From Pseudomonadales bacterium (GTDB lineage: Bacteria; Pseudomonadota; Gammaproteobacteria; Steroidobacterales; Steroidobacteraceae): a DNA stretch of 14,502 nucleotides. Of the stretch, positions 1-8,635 are shown in pieces. Each line of letters starts with the position of its first letter. Positions within the stretch are counted from its first letter, which is position 1. Made by a program: the position numbers and the translations under genes. The stretch is from assembly GCA_020442965.1 (NCBI GenBank), contig JAGRJB010000085.1:1-14502 (forward strand). Reading direction: 5' to 3'. Below the pieces are notes generated by a model. The model did not search any database and was not told the DNA's origin. It saw nothing but the letters and a program-made list of their open reading frames with translations.

Positions 1-1211
1 ACAATGGCTGCATCTGCTGCACCGTACGCGGCGACCTCATTCGCATACTCAATCAGCTGCTAAAACGTCGCGACAAATTCGATTATGTGATGATCGAAAC
101 CACCGGCATGGCCGACCCGGGTCCGGTCGCCCAGACTTTCTTTCTCGACGACGATCTCAAACAGCAGTTTGTGCTGGACGCGATCATCACCGTCGTCGAT
201 GCGCAACATTTCGAGCAGCACCTCGACCAACTCGAGGAACCCGCTGAGCAGGTTGCATTCGCCGACGTGTTGTTGCTCAACAAGGCCGACCTCGTTGCGG
301 CCGCTGATCTCGCGCGCATCGAGCGTCGGGTACGCGCGATCAACAAGACCGCACGCGTCTTTCGCACCCGCAATGCGGACGTCCCGATAGATCAGGTCTT
401 GAATGTCGGGGCATTCGACTTGCAGCGAGCACTCGCTGTTGACGGTGATTTTCTGGAGCCAGAGTATCCCTTCGAATGGGCCGGTGCCTACCAGCTCGAA
501 GCGGGTAATTACGCTCTGCGCCGCGCTATGACACATGATGGGCATTCTCACCACGACCACGATCATCAGGCGCACGCACACGCCTACGTCGGCGCTCTCG
601 GCATCGCGCTGCTACCGATCGCCGCAGCCACGCCCGCCGCGCTGGCCGCCGCGATCGAGCCTGCCGTACGCGCGTTCGCTGCGGACGAAGTTCCCGGCAC
701 GTGCGCTGGCCCGATCGAACCAACCGGGTACCGTGTGGTTGACATGTCGCGTGCTGGCGCGTCGGTTGCGCTCATGATCAAGCAAGCTGGCGCATACGCC
801 TTGTTCACCGAGCACGCGCCGGCTGAATTCAACTTGCGACTCGATGGTGCGACGCTCGCGGCGCAGCGCGCGTTCGCCTCGCATCATCATGACGGCGACA
901 TCAGTTCCATCGGCATTACCAATTCGTGCCCGTTGGACGCAAACAAGCTCAACGACTGGTTGTCGTACTTGCTGCAGAGTCGTGGTCAGGACATCTTTCG
1001 GATGAAAGGCGTGTTGAGCATTCAGGGCGAGGAGCGGCGCTATGTTTTCCATGGTGTACACATGATGTTCGATGGGCAGCTCGAGCGGCCGTGGGGTGCG
1101 GCCGAGCGCATCAATCGGCTGGTTTTCATTGGCCGCAACCTCGATCGACGGGAGCTCGAGGCAGGCTTTGCATCCGCCGTTGCCAAGTCGTCAGGCGCCG
1201 CCCACCGCTGA
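1..1211 (+). CDS. CobW/COG0523-family GTPase (metal chaperone), 5' partial
   Basis: Cytoplasmic G3E GTPase of the CobW family; relatives deliver metals, often zinc, to client proteins. The frame is open from base 3, so the true start and the Walker A loop lie left of the window. Visible in order: the metal-binding GCICC (CxCC) motif at 6-20, a TTGMADP switch-type motif near 99-119, and the LLLNKAD base-recognition motif near 270-291. A His-rich stretch lies at about 528-586, a second short HHHD stretch at about 882-893, and a typical CobW C-terminal domain follows (SSIGI near 904, GVHMMFDG near 1056). About 95 residues separate the two His stretches, where many relatives have one short His-rich linker. 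The ATG at 87 is internal to the GTPase fold and is not the start. The next gene begins next to the stop, suggesting co-translation. The family call is firm; the metal and client are unknown. Confidence 0.93.
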   Translation, partial: NGCICCTVRGDLIRILNQLLKRRDKFDYVMIETTGMADPGPVAQTFFLDDDLKQQFVLDAIITVVDAQHFEQHLDQLEEPAEQVAFADVLLLNKADLVAAADLARIERRVRAINKTARVFRTRNADVPIDQVLNVGAFDLQRALAVDGDFLEPEYPFEWAGAYQLEAGNYALRRAMTHDGHSHHDHDHQAHAHAYVGALGIALLPIAAATPAALAAAIEPAVRAFAADEVPGTCAGPIEPTGYRVVDMSRAGASVALMIKQAGAYALFTEHAPAEFNLRLDGATLAAQRAFASHHHDGDISSIGITNSCPLDANKLNDWLSYLLQSRGQDIFRMKGVLSIQGEERRYVFHGVHMMFDGQLERPWGAAERINRLVFIGRNLDRRELEAGFASAVAKSSGAAHR

Positions 1212-1212
1212 C

Positions 1213-2250
1213 GTGGCCCCGTCTTTCCCCATTCTCGAGCAGCGAGCGGAAACGACCCTCGAGGACTACGTCGCTGGCATCGTCTGGGCGCCCGACAGCC
1301 GCCAGTTCGCGGTTGCTGGCGGTGAAGGTCAGGTATTCCTTGGCAACATCACCGCTTCCGGCTTGAGCGCACGTCCAATCGGGGAGCATTTGTTAGGTGT
1401 GCTCGATATCGCCTGGCAGCCCAAGGGCGAGCATTTGGCGACGGCGGGCCAGGATGGGACGGTTGCGCTCTGGAACGCTGCCGGCCAGGAAGCAAAGCGT
1501 TGGCGCCCGGCGCCGGTGACGACTGATCGGCTCGCCTTTGCGCCAGGCGGCCAGTTGCTGGCGACTGCGAGCGGACGGCATGCCAACGTCTGGAACGCGC
1601 AAGGCGAGTTGGTGCACGCATTCCCGCCGGCGGCCAAGGCGATCGCGGGCCTGGCTTTCGACAAGTCCGGCCAGCATCTCGGTGCGGCGAGTGTCGGCGA
1701 GGTGGCGGTGCACCGTATCGACAGTCACAACTATCAGACACGCCGCTTTCTCTGGGATGCGCCTTGTCTGACGGTGTCGTTCAGTCCGAACGGCAAGTTC
1801 CTCGCCGCCGGGGTGGCCGATGGCTCGGTGCACTTCTGGTACTTGAACTCCGCCAAGGATTCACAGATGCGTGGCTACGGTTCGCGCGTGACGTGGACCG
1901 GCTTCAGCTGCAACAGTCGCTATCTCGGCACGTGCGCCGGCACCGACCTGATCATCTGGGATTTTGGCGGCAAGGGGCCAGAGGGCAGCAAGCCGATACA
2001 GCTAACAGGCCATACCGATCAAATCGAGTGCCTCGCCTGGCACCCTGACGGACCCTATCTGGTTAGCGGCGGCCGTGACTGGCGCGTGTCACTCTGGTGT
2101 CCAGGCAAGACGGCGCAGGCGCTGGATGCACAACTCGCGGGTTCCGAAGTGACCGCAGTGGCATGGTCACCGGATGGTCGGCAGCTGGCCGTGGGTGAGA
2201 AGAGCGGTCAAATGACGATCTACCAACTCGTGCTACCGGTGCGCGTGTAG
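1213..2250 (+). CDS. WD40-repeat beta-propeller protein
   Basis: Predicted soluble propeller of 345 residues, probably a protein-interaction scaffold. I count eight WD-like units, each a hydrophobic strand plus (S/A)PDG-type turn and often closing in W-N/W-D: for example LDIAWQPKGEHLATAGQDGT, LTVSFSPNGKFLAAGVADGS, IECLAWHPDGPYLVSGGRDW and VTAVAWSPDGRQLAVGEKSG. No signal peptide or membrane span is visible. Start choice: the frame is open to an ATG at 1072, but that would overlap the GTPase by 140 bases with non-propeller sequence. GTG at 1213, one base after the GTPase stop codon, begins just before the first blade and suits translational coupling. TTG at 1168 or 1180 is possible. No strong Shine-Dalgarno precedes 1213. 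The tight pairing suggests that it works with the GTPase in metal handling; this is inference. Confidence 0.88.
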   Translation: MAPSFPILEQRAETTLEDYVAGIVWAPDSRQFAVAGGEGQVFLGNITASGLSARPIGEHLLGVLDIAWQPKGEHLATAGQDGTVALWNAAGQEAKRWRPAPVTTDRLAFAPGGQLLATASGRHANVWNAQGELVHAFPPAAKAIAGLAFDKSGQHLGAASVGEVAVHRIDSHNYQTRRFLWDAPCLTVSFSPNGKFLAAGVADGSVHFWYLNSAKDSQMRGYGSRVTWTGFSCNSRYLGTCAGTDLIIWDFGGKGPEGSKPIQLTGHTDQIECLAWHPDGPYLVSGGRDWRVSLWCPGKTAQALDAQLAGSEVTAVAWSPDGRQLAVGEKSGQMTIYQLVLPVRV

Positions 2251-2275
2251 GCAGCGAGCAAAGCGCAGGGTGCAG

Positions 2276-2293
2276 GGCGGCTTTGACGCCGCC
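2276..2293. terminator. Possible bidirectional hairpin between convergent genes
   Basis: A perfect 6-bp GC inverted repeat (GGCGGC and GCCGCC) with a 6-base loop lies in the 42-base gap between the convergent WD40 and glycosyltransferase genes. It touches the glycosyltransferase stop codon. No T-run follows on either strand, so an intrinsic terminator is only a weak suggestion from position and symmetry. Confidence 0.25.
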
Positions 2294-3441
2294 TACCGCG
2301 TTTCGATCAGCCTGATCGGTTCGACCGCTGGTGTTACGGTCGGGCTATGGCGTGCGATGCCGGCGTAGGTCTGCATCTGTAGCTGCAGTGCCTGATTCCA
2401 GGTGAAACGCCGCAACACGAGTTCGCGAGCGGCCGCGCCCAGGGATTCGATGTCGCGGTCATAGAGCGCTTCGATCGAGCGGGCCATGCTGACGGCGTCG
2501 TACGGCGTGGCCAGCGTGCCGACGGATTCGTCGATCAACTCCGGAATCGCACCGGCGCGGGCGCCAACGACCGGCCGGCCGCAGGCCATCGCTTCGAGGA
2601 TGACGAGCCCAAAGGTTTCGCGGGTACCGGCATGTACCAGTGCATCGCAGGACGCTAACCACTCGGCCAGCTCGCGACTATCGCGCCGATAGGCGACCTT
2701 GGTGACATTGCTCGCGACACGGCCGGTTTGATCGCCGCCGATCAGTAGCAAGTGGTAGCGATCGCCGAGCCGCGCGAAGGCTTGGAGCAATACCGAGAGG
2801 TTCTTCTCCTTCGCAAAGCGGCCCGCGAACGCCAGCAGGCGCGTAGCGGCTTTGAGGCCAAGGGCGTGCCGCAAATCGCGCACACGCCGCGCGGGTGAGA
2901 ACACGTCCGCGTCGACTCCGAGCGGTTGCAGCGTGGTGTGCCGGACGCCGATGCTCGCCAGGTAGTCGCACATATAGCGGCTCGGTGCGAACACCCGATC
3001 GAAACCGGCGTACGTTTCACGCACGTAGTTCGCCAACAGCCATTCCACGGCGCGACCGAGCCGGCGCCCGGCGAGTTGCGGAAAATTCGAATGATAGAAA
3101 GCGACGATCGGGGTATTGCGGCGGCGCGCCGCGATACGTGCGCACCACGCCGGATGGAACACGTCGCCAACCTCGGTGATGTCGGGAGCCAATTGCTCGA
3201 GCGCTCGCGACCAGGCCCACGGTTTGAGCGGCAGTCGATAGTTGAAGGTGCCAGGCACGATGCCGCCCGTGATCGTCGAGACACCGCCGCGCTCCAGCCG
3301 CGTGGATTCACCCGGCACGAGTAAAGTCTGCTGCCAATTGGTGTGGCGCGCGAGCCAGGCCCGCTTGGCGAGCAGGTACCGTTTGACGCCGCCGCTCGTC
3401 GGCGAAAAGAATAGTGTCGCATCGACGAGGTGCATAGGCAT
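2293..3441 (-). CDS. GT4-family (group 1) glycosyltransferase
   Basis: Predicted retaining GT-B glycosyltransferase of 382 residues, the usual family length, moving a sugar from a nucleotide-sugar donor to an unknown acceptor. The N-terminal half holds the acceptor-side motif SGGVKRYL (residues about 16-23). The C-terminal half has FAGRFAKEKN and the donor-site EX7E pattern in ETFGLVILEAMACG, followed by GRPVVGARAGAIPEL. No membrane span or signal is visible. It stands alone: the upstream neighbour is divergent, the downstream one convergent, and no polysaccharide cluster surrounds it, so the pathway (lipid, exopolysaccharide or other glycoconjugate) cannot be told. The start is ATG 3441 or the in-frame ATG 3435; neither has a clear Shine-Dalgarno. 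Longer readings of other frames across this region are shadows. Confidence 0.92.
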   Translation of the reverse strand: MPMHLVDATLFFSPTSGGVKRYLLAKRAWLARHTNWQQTLLVPGESTRLERGGVSTITGGIVPGTFNYRLPLKPWAWSRALEQLAPDITEVGDVFHPAWCARIAARRRNTPIVAFYHSNFPQLAGRRLGRAVEWLLANYVRETYAGFDRVFAPSRYMCDYLASIGVRHTTLQPLGVDADVFSPARRVRDLRHALGLKAATRLLAFAGRFAKEKNLSVLLQAFARLGDRYHLLLIGGDQTGRVASNVTKVAYRRDSRELAEWLASCDALVHAGTRETFGLVILEAMACGRPVVGARAGAIPELIDESVGTLATPYDAVSMARSIEALYDRDIESLGAAARELVLRRFTWNQALQLQMQTYAGIARHSPTVTPAVEPIRLIETR

Positions 3442-3529
3442 GATGAGGCGGGAACTGATACAGCGCGCATTGCAACGTTCTCGGGCCGGAGTGTCAAGCG
3501 CGTTGCCAGCCAGCGACTGTTACGTGCAA

Positions 3530-3547
3530 ACTGCGCTGCAACGCAGT
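3530..3547 (+). promoter_or_regulatory. Small hairpin in the M20 gene leader
   Basis: An inverted repeat (ACTGCG and CGCAGT, 6 bp, 6-base loop CTGCAA) ends seven bases before the Shine-Dalgarno of the amidohydrolase gene. The rest of the 126-base intergenic stretch (3442-3567) shows no convincing -35/-10 pair, riboswitch or operator on either strand. A role in expression is possible but unsupported beyond position. Confidence 0.2.
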
Positions 3548-3567
3548 GCTGCGAGAGGAATGAGTAG

Positions 3568-4899
3568 ATGAACAGCGCGCCGTCGCGGGCAGCAAGGGTG
3601 CTCACAGTTGGGCTGCTCGCGAGTTTGCTCGGACCTGCGACCGTCGCGGCGGCGGAGCCGTCGCCGCTGGAAGCGGCGCTCACAGCAGTTGATGCCAAAG
3701 TGATCGCCTGGCGGCGCGACCTGCATCAGAACCCGGAGCTGTCCAACCGCGAATTCCGCACGTCCAGACTTGTCGCCGAGCATCTACGCACACTCGGCCT
3801 CAAGGTTCGGACGGGCATCGCACACACCGGCGTCGTGGCGTTGCTCGAGGGCGGCAGGCCCGGGCCAACGATTGCGTTGCGTGCTGATATGGACGCCCTA
3901 CCGGTAACCGAGATGGTAGACGTGCCATTCAAGTCCAAGGCGACAGCTACCTATCGGGGCGAGACGGTGGGGGTGATGCATGCCTGCGGCCATGACTCGC
4001 ATACCGCGATCCTGATGGGTATTGCCGAGGCGTTCGCGCAGCTGCGTCCCGGCTTGCCCGGCAAAGTGCTGTTCGTCTTTCAGCCGGCCGAGGAGGGAGC
4101 TCCCGCCGGTGAACGCGGTGGCGCGAGTCTCATGTTGGAAGAGGGCGTATTCGATCTCGCTACTCCCGAGGCTATCTTCGGTTTGCACGTCATGTCGACG
4201 CTCAACGTGGGCACCATCGGCTACCGTGGCGGACCGCTGATGGCCGGCTCGGATTCCTGGCGCATTCTCGTCAAGGGCAAGCAGACACATGGAGCGCTGC
4301 CCTGGGCTGGTATCGATCCGATCGTCATCAGCGCGCAGATCATCAATGCGTTGCAGACGATCGTTAGTCGTCAGATCGATATCACGGAGATCCCGGCCGT
4401 CGTCACTGTCGGTGCTATCAAGGGCGGCATCCGCAATAATATCGTACCGGACGAAGTGGAGATGATCGGCACCGTTCGTACGTTCGATGCCGCTCAGCGT
4501 CGCGATATCCTCGATCGAATGGCGCGAATAGTGGAAAAGACAGCGGCGGCGAGCGGCACGACGGCCAGTTTCACAGTTGATGCGGATTCGAATCCGGTCG
4601 TGTTGAACGACCGAGCACTGACCGAAGCGGTGGTGCCGAGCTTGCGCAAAGCATCACAGGACGTGCGCACGGTGCCGCTGGTCACGGGCGCGGAAGACTT
4701 CGCGTTTTTCGCCACGAAGGTACCGAGCTTTTTCTTTTTCGTCGGGATCACGCCGCCCGATCAGAATCCGGCCACAGCCGCGTCGAATCACTCGCCGTTG
4801 TTCTATATCGACGAGGCGGGCATACCGATCGGGAGCCGCGCGTTGGCCAACGTGGCGTACGATTATTTGCTAGCTTCCCAAGGCGCGCAGGCTCGCTGA
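3568..4899 (+). CDS. Exported M20-family amidohydrolase/peptidase (hippurate hydrolase-like)
   Basis: Metal-dependent amidohydrolase of 443 residues, probably cleaving N-acyl amino acids or related amides in the periplasm. A Sec-type signal is visible: a basic start, a hydrophobic core at about 11-22 and an AAAE cleavage region near 27-30. The M20D metal-site pattern is complete: HACGHD (Cys140, His142), PAEEG (Glu175/Glu176), GLHV (His207) and NHSP (His408). The RRDLHQNPELS and LRADMDALPV motifs are typical. The dimerisation-domain THGALPWAGIDPI is present. ATG 3568 has an AGAGGAA Shine-Dalgarno seven bases upstream. The gene is divergent from the glycosyltransferase across 126 bases. Its 3' end overlaps the convergent oxidoreductase gene by 30 bases. 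The substrate is unknown. Confidence 0.93.
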   Translation: MNSAPSRAARVLTVGLLASLLGPATVAAAEPSPLEAALTAVDAKVIAWRRDLHQNPELSNREFRTSRLVAEHLRTLGLKVRTGIAHTGVVALLEGGRPGPTIALRADMDALPVTEMVDVPFKSKATATYRGETVGVMHACGHDSHTAILMGIAEAFAQLRPGLPGKVLFVFQPAEEGAPAGERGGASLMLEEGVFDLATPEAIFGLHVMSTLNVGTIGYRGGPLMAGSDSWRILVKGKQTHGALPWAGIDPIVISAQIINALQTIVSRQIDITEIPAVVTVGAIKGGIRNNIVPDEVEMIGTVRTFDAAQRRDILDRMARIVEKTAAASGTTASFTVDADSNPVVLNDRALTEAVVPSLRKASQDVRTVPLVTGAEDFAFFATKVPSFFFFVGITPPDQNPATAASNHSPLFYIDEAGIPIGSRALANVAYDYLLASQGAQAR

Positions 4900-7086
4900 G
4901 ATTGGCAAGCGGCGGATGCGCTGACCGGTCGCGGCAAAGATCGCATTGCAGACCGCGGGCGCAATTGGGGGAGTGCCAGGTTCACCGGCGCCGCCCATCG
5001 GGGCGTTGCTCGATATTATCTGCACGCTGATTGCCGGCATCTCGTTCATCCGGAGCACCGGGTAGGTGTCGAAATTGCCTTGCACCGGCCGGCCATTCTC
5101 CACGGTAATCTGCCCGCTGAGAGCGGCCGACAGACCGTACACGATACCGCTCTCCATCTGTGCGACGACGCCGTCGGGATTGACTGCCCGTCCACAATCG
5201 ATCGCGCACCAGACACGATGCACGCGCACCTGCCTGCCGGTCACGGATACTTCCGCTACCTGCGCGACGATGCTGCCAAAGGACTCGTGCAGGGCGAGGC
5301 CGCGCGAGCGGCCGGCCGGCGCCTCTTTCCCCCAGCTCGCCATGGCGGCTGCGGCATTCAGCACGGCAAGGTGGCGCGGCTTTTCAGTCAGCAGCTTGCG
5401 ACGCAGGGTGAGCGGATCCTGCTGGCCAAGGTGCGCCAGCTCATCGAGTACTGATTCGACCACGAACGCGCCATGTGAATGTCCTACCGAGCGCCACCAC
5501 TGGATCGGAATGGTCGGATTGCCGTCGTCGATATCGACACCGAAGTTTGCGATGCTGTACGGCATGTCCGCCGTGCCTTCGATGGTCGAGGGATCGATGC
5601 CATCCTCTTTGACAGCAAATTTCGCAAACGCCGAAGCTTTGATGACCGGCTGACTAACGATCGATTCGCCCCAGGCAACCGGCATACCTCGAACGTCGAT
5701 TGCTGCGCGCACGCGCGCCATCACGAACGGGCGATACCAAAGCCCGCGCATATCGTCCTCACGCGTCCAGATGGTTTTCACGGGCCGGCCGAGCATCGCC
5801 TGCGCAACCTGCACGCCTTCGAGCACGTAATCGGCGGCAGGATTGCCGCGCCGCCCAAAGCCGCCGCCCAGGAAAGTCGTGTGTAGAGCGACTTGTTCGG
5901 CTGGCAGCCCCAGCATGTTGGCGACCAGATCGCGTTCCATCGACTGCATCTGCGTGCCGACCCAGATCTCGCAGCGATCGGCGTCCACCTTGGCCACACA
6001 ATTGAGCGGCTCCATGCACGCGTGCGCCAGGTAAGGCAGCTCGTACTCGACATCGATGCTGCGTTTGGCGCTTTTGAGTGCTGCCCGAACATCACCGACG
6101 TTTCTGGCGACCTTGCCACCGCGTGCCAGCAGTTGCCGATATTCGACCCGTAAGGCGTCGGTGGAGAAGCCAGCGTTTGGGCTGTCGTTCCAATCGGCCT
6201 GCAGGGCCTCGCGACCTCGCTGGGCCGCCCAGGTGTTGGTGGCGTAGACCGCAACGCCGGTGGGTACCTGTTTTACGTCAACCACGCCCGGCGTGGCGCG
6301 GGCTGCGCGTTCGTCGAACCGAGCGAGCGTCGCACCAATGACGGGCGCCCGTGCAACCACGGCGACCAGCATATCCGGTAGCTTGACGTCACAGCCAAAC
6401 CGCGCTCGTCCATCGACTTTCAGCGGACTATCGAGCCGCCGCTGGTGTTTGCCGATGTAACGAAACGCAGCCGGATCCTTGAGGGTCACGTCAGTTGGTA
6501 CGGCGACAGCCGCGGCGGCGGTCGCGAGGGAGCCATAACTCGCACTGCGCTTGCCATCGGCGCTCAGCACACGGCCGTCGTTAGTGGTCAGGGTCGACAC
6601 ATCGGTTTGCCATTCCCCCGCTGCGGCGGCCAACAGCATGGCGCGCGCCGTGGCACCCGCCTTGCGCATCTGCTCGTACGTGGTATTCGTGCTGCTGCTG
6701 CCGCCCGTGAACTGGGCCGGCAGGTACGGGTGATTGAAGGCCGCATTGACTGGCGCGAATTCGACTGCGACTCGCTGCGGATCGATGTCCAGTTCCTCGG
6801 CGATCGCCATGGCGATCCCCGTATAGACTCCCTGGCCCATCTCCGATTTGCCGATCACTACCGTGACGCTGTCATCCGGGGCGATCCGCAGAAAGGCGTT
6901 TGGCGCGAACGGCCCGCTGGTCGCGCCTGGGGCGCGCACCGGGCCAGGACTGCCGTCATTGCGACGGGCGATCGCAAGGCCTACCACTAGCCCCGCGGAC
7001 ACGACCCCGGCGCCCAGCAGGAAATACCGGCGACTCAGCCCCGCATCCGCACTTGAGTCGTTAGCGTTCAGTGACTTGAGATTCAT
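4870..7086 (-). CDS. Molybdopterin-binding aldehyde/xanthine oxidoreductase large subunit, Tat-exported (IorB-like)
   Basis: Catalytic molybdenum-cofactor subunit of the xanthine dehydrogenase family, most like isoquinoline 1-oxidoreductase beta subunits; relatives hydroxylate N-heterocycles or oxidise aldehydes. From ATG 7086 the protein has 738 residues, a full-length IorB-type chain. A twin-arginine signal [10 protein letters not shown] (about residues 18-27) plus hydrophobic stretch directs export of the folded protein and may stay as an anchor, since no clear AxA site follows. Family motifs include [42 protein letters not shown] and the C-terminal [12 protein letters not shown] with the catalytic Glu near residue 702. 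The frame extends to a TTG at 7140, but the added 18 residues precede the Tat motif unnaturally, so ATG 7086 is preferred. The usual [2Fe-2S] partner subunit is not adjacent. The substrate is unknown. Confidence 0.93.
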   Translation of the reverse strand: MNLKSLNANDSSADAGLSRRYFLLGAGVVSAGLVVGLAIARRNDGSPGPVRAPGATSGPFAPNAFLRIAPDDSVTVVIGKSEMGQGVYTGIAMAIAEELDIDPQRVAVEFAPVNAAFNHPYLPAQFTGGSSSTNTTYEQMRKAGATARAMLLAAAAGEWQTDVSTLTTNDGRVLSADGKRSASYGSLATAAAAVAVPTDVTLKDPAAFRYIGKHQRRLDSPLKVDGRARFGCDVKLPDMLVAVVARAPVIGATLARFDERAARATPGVVDVKQVPTGVAVYATNTWAAQRGREALQADWNDSPNAGFSTDALRVEYRQLLARGGKVARNVGDVRAALKSAKRSIDVEYELPYLAHACMEPLNCVAKVDADRCEIWVGTQMQSMERDLVANMLGLPAEQVALHTTFLGGGFGRRGNPAADYVLEGVQVAQAMLGRPVKTIWTREDDMRGLWYRPFVMARVRAAIDVRGMPVAWGESIVSQPVIKASAFAKFAVKEDGIDPSTIEGTADMPYSIANFGVDIDDGNPTIPIQWWRSVGHSHGAFVVESVLDELAHLGQQDPLTLRRKLLTEKPRHLAVLNAAAAMASWGKEAPAGRSRGLALHESFGSIVAQVAEVSVTGRQVRVHRVWCAIDCGRAVNPDGVVAQMESGIVYGLSAALSGQITVENGRPVQGNFDTYPVLRMNEMPAISVQIISSNAPMGGAGEPGTPPIAPAVCNAIFAATGQRIRRLPISASLRALGS

Positions 7087-7180
7087 GATGGTGTTCTCGA
7101 AAGATCCTAGGCCAACGGAGCGCGACGATAGCACGATCAATCTATCGGTCGCCGCTACAGTCCGCTATCCTGCCTGAGCT

Positions 7181-8602
7181 ATGGAGCTAGAGTTTTTCGG
7201 GGCGGCCGGCGAGGTAACGGGTTCTTGCCACATCGTGCGCGCTGCGGACAGACAGCTGTTGCTCGACTGCGGCATGATTCAGGGCGGGCGGGACGCGCAG
7301 GCCCGAAATCGCATGGCATTTCCGTTCAATGCCCAGGCGCTCGATGCGGTGGTTCTGAGCCACGCGCATCTCGATCACTGTGGGCGACTGCCGTTGCTCG
7401 TGCAGCGCGGGTTTCGCGGACCGATCTACACGAACCGTGCTTGTCGTGATCTATTGCCGGTCCTGTTGAAGGACTCGGCCAAACTGGCGGAGCGCGACGC
7501 TGAGCGCCGCAACCGCCAACGCGATGGCGGCGATGAGGATATCGAGCCGCTCTATACGGTGGCGGACGTGGAGAAGACCCTCGAACTCGTTAGGCCGTTC
7601 GCCTACGATGAAAAGCACACACTGTTCCCGGGCATTACCGCGCGTGTGCGCGATGCGGGCCATATTCTCGGCTCGTCCAGTATCGAGCTATGGGTCGAGG
7701 AAGCTTCGGTAAGGCGCAAGCTGCTCTTCAGCGGTGACCTTGGGCAGTATGAGTCGCCGATTCTGCTCGATCCGCACGAGTTTCATTCCGCTGATGTCGT
7801 GTTGATGGAAAGCACCTATGGCAATCGCCTGCATCGCGATCGCGACGCCACCGAGGTTGAGCTCGGAGAAATCCTGATGGCTGCCTGGCGCGACGGGGGC
7901 AACGTCGTCATTCCGGCATTCGCGATCGGCCGCAGCCAGGAACTCCTGTACCTGTTTGCGAAGCATTTCAAGGATTGGCGCATGCAGCGCTGGCGCATCT
8001 TCCTAGATAGCCCCATGGCGATCGAGGCGAGCGAGATCTACTGGCGGCATGAGGATCGCTACGACGAGGAGGCGCGGCATTTGCGTGCGGGCTTTGGTAC
8101 GATGCCGCCGCTACCGAATCTCGTATTGGCACGCACGGCGGATGATTCGAAAGCGATCAACGCGATGCGCCGCGGCGCAATTATCATCGCTGGCAGCGGC
8201 ATGTGCACCGGCGGGCGCATCCTCCATCACCTCAAGCGCGAGGCTGGCCGCCGTGAGTGCCAAATTGTCTTTACCGGGTTTCAGGCGCCGGGCACGCTCG
8301 GCCGGGCGATCGTCGATCGGTCCGAAAAAATACGCATTCATGGCCAACAGATCGAATTCGCCGCCCAAGTGCATACGCTTGGCGGCCTGTCGGCGCATGG
8401 CGATCAGCACGACTTGCTGCGCTGGTATGGCAGCATGGCGGAGCGCCCGCCCGTCTATCTGGTCCATGGCGAACGAGAGTCCGCAGAGGCGCTGGCCGTC
8501 GAACTCCGGAAGATCGGCGCAACCGTTACCGTCAGCGAGCCGGGCCTCAAGGTCGAACTCGCCAATCTGCCGTCACGTGCAGGCCAAGACGCTGTAGACT
8601 AA
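7181..8602 (+). CDS. Beta-CASP metallo-beta-lactamase-fold RNase-like hydrolase
   Basis: Predicted cytoplasmic zinc-dependent nuclease of the CPSF73/Ysh1-like beta-CASP family, 473 residues, close to the usual bacterial length. The metallo-beta-lactamase ligands are all visible: Asp29, HAHLDH (His61, His63, Asp65, His66), His161 in RDAGHILGS, and Asp186 in FSGDLGQ. The beta-CASP part carries ESTYGNRLH (Glu210) and GSGMCTGGRILHHLK. The RNA-type C-terminal part has GGLSAHGDQ (His406) and YLVHGE (His429). The first residues MELEFFGAAGEVTGS are the classic family start, so ATG 7181 is well supported although its Shine-Dalgarno is weak. The gene is divergent from the molybdoenzyme over 94 bases and followed within about 30 bases by the Rossmann protein, probably as one transcript. 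The RNA or other substrate is unknown. Confidence 0.94.
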   Translation: MELEFFGAAGEVTGSCHIVRAADRQLLLDCGMIQGGRDAQARNRMAFPFNAQALDAVVLSHAHLDHCGRLPLLVQRGFRGPIYTNRACRDLLPVLLKDSAKLAERDAERRNRQRDGGDEDIEPLYTVADVEKTLELVRPFAYDEKHTLFPGITARVRDAGHILGSSSIELWVEEASVRRKLLFSGDLGQYESPILLDPHEFHSADVVLMESTYGNRLHRDRDATEVELGEILMAAWRDGGNVVIPAFAIGRSQELLYLFAKHFKDWRMQRWRIFLDSPMAIEASEIYWRHEDRYDEEARHLRAGFGTMPPLPNLVLARTADDSKAINAMRRGAIIIAGSGMCTGGRILHHLKREAGRRECQIVFTGFQAPGTLGRAIVDRSEKIRIHGQQIEFAAQVHTLGGLSAHGDQHDLLRWYGSMAERPPVYLVHGERESAEALAVELRKIGATVTVSEPGLKVELANLPSRAGQDAVD

Positions 8603-8624
8603 CAATTCGAACTGGACTGCGATG

Positions 8625-8628
8625 AGGG
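8625..8628 (+). promoter_or_regulatory. Ribosome binding site that selects ATG 8636
   Basis: An AGGG core lies one base before the first in-frame ATG (8630) but seven bases before the second (8636). Only the second has functional spacing, so translation most likely starts at 8636. Confidence 0.55.
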
Positions 8629-8635
8629 TATGACG

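Noticed and set aside
1072..1212. ATG 1072 as the WD40 gene start
   Set aside because: It would overlap the CobW C-terminal domain by 140 bases, and the added residues show no propeller or signal features; GTG 1213 fits better.
2742..3698. Long minus-strand frame of 318 codons over the glycosyltransferase and M20 start
   Set aside because: It is Arg/Ser/Ala-rich GC-shadow sequence, out of frame with a clear glycosyltransferase and running into another real gene.
5066..5653. Plus-strand frame of 195 codons inside the molybdoenzyme gene
   Set aside because: The opposite strand encodes conserved molybdoenzyme motifs throughout; this is a GC-rich shadow.
7087..7140. TTG 7140 as the molybdoenzyme start
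   Set aside because: It adds 18 residues before the Tat signal with no support; ATG 7086 gives a normal Tat n-region.
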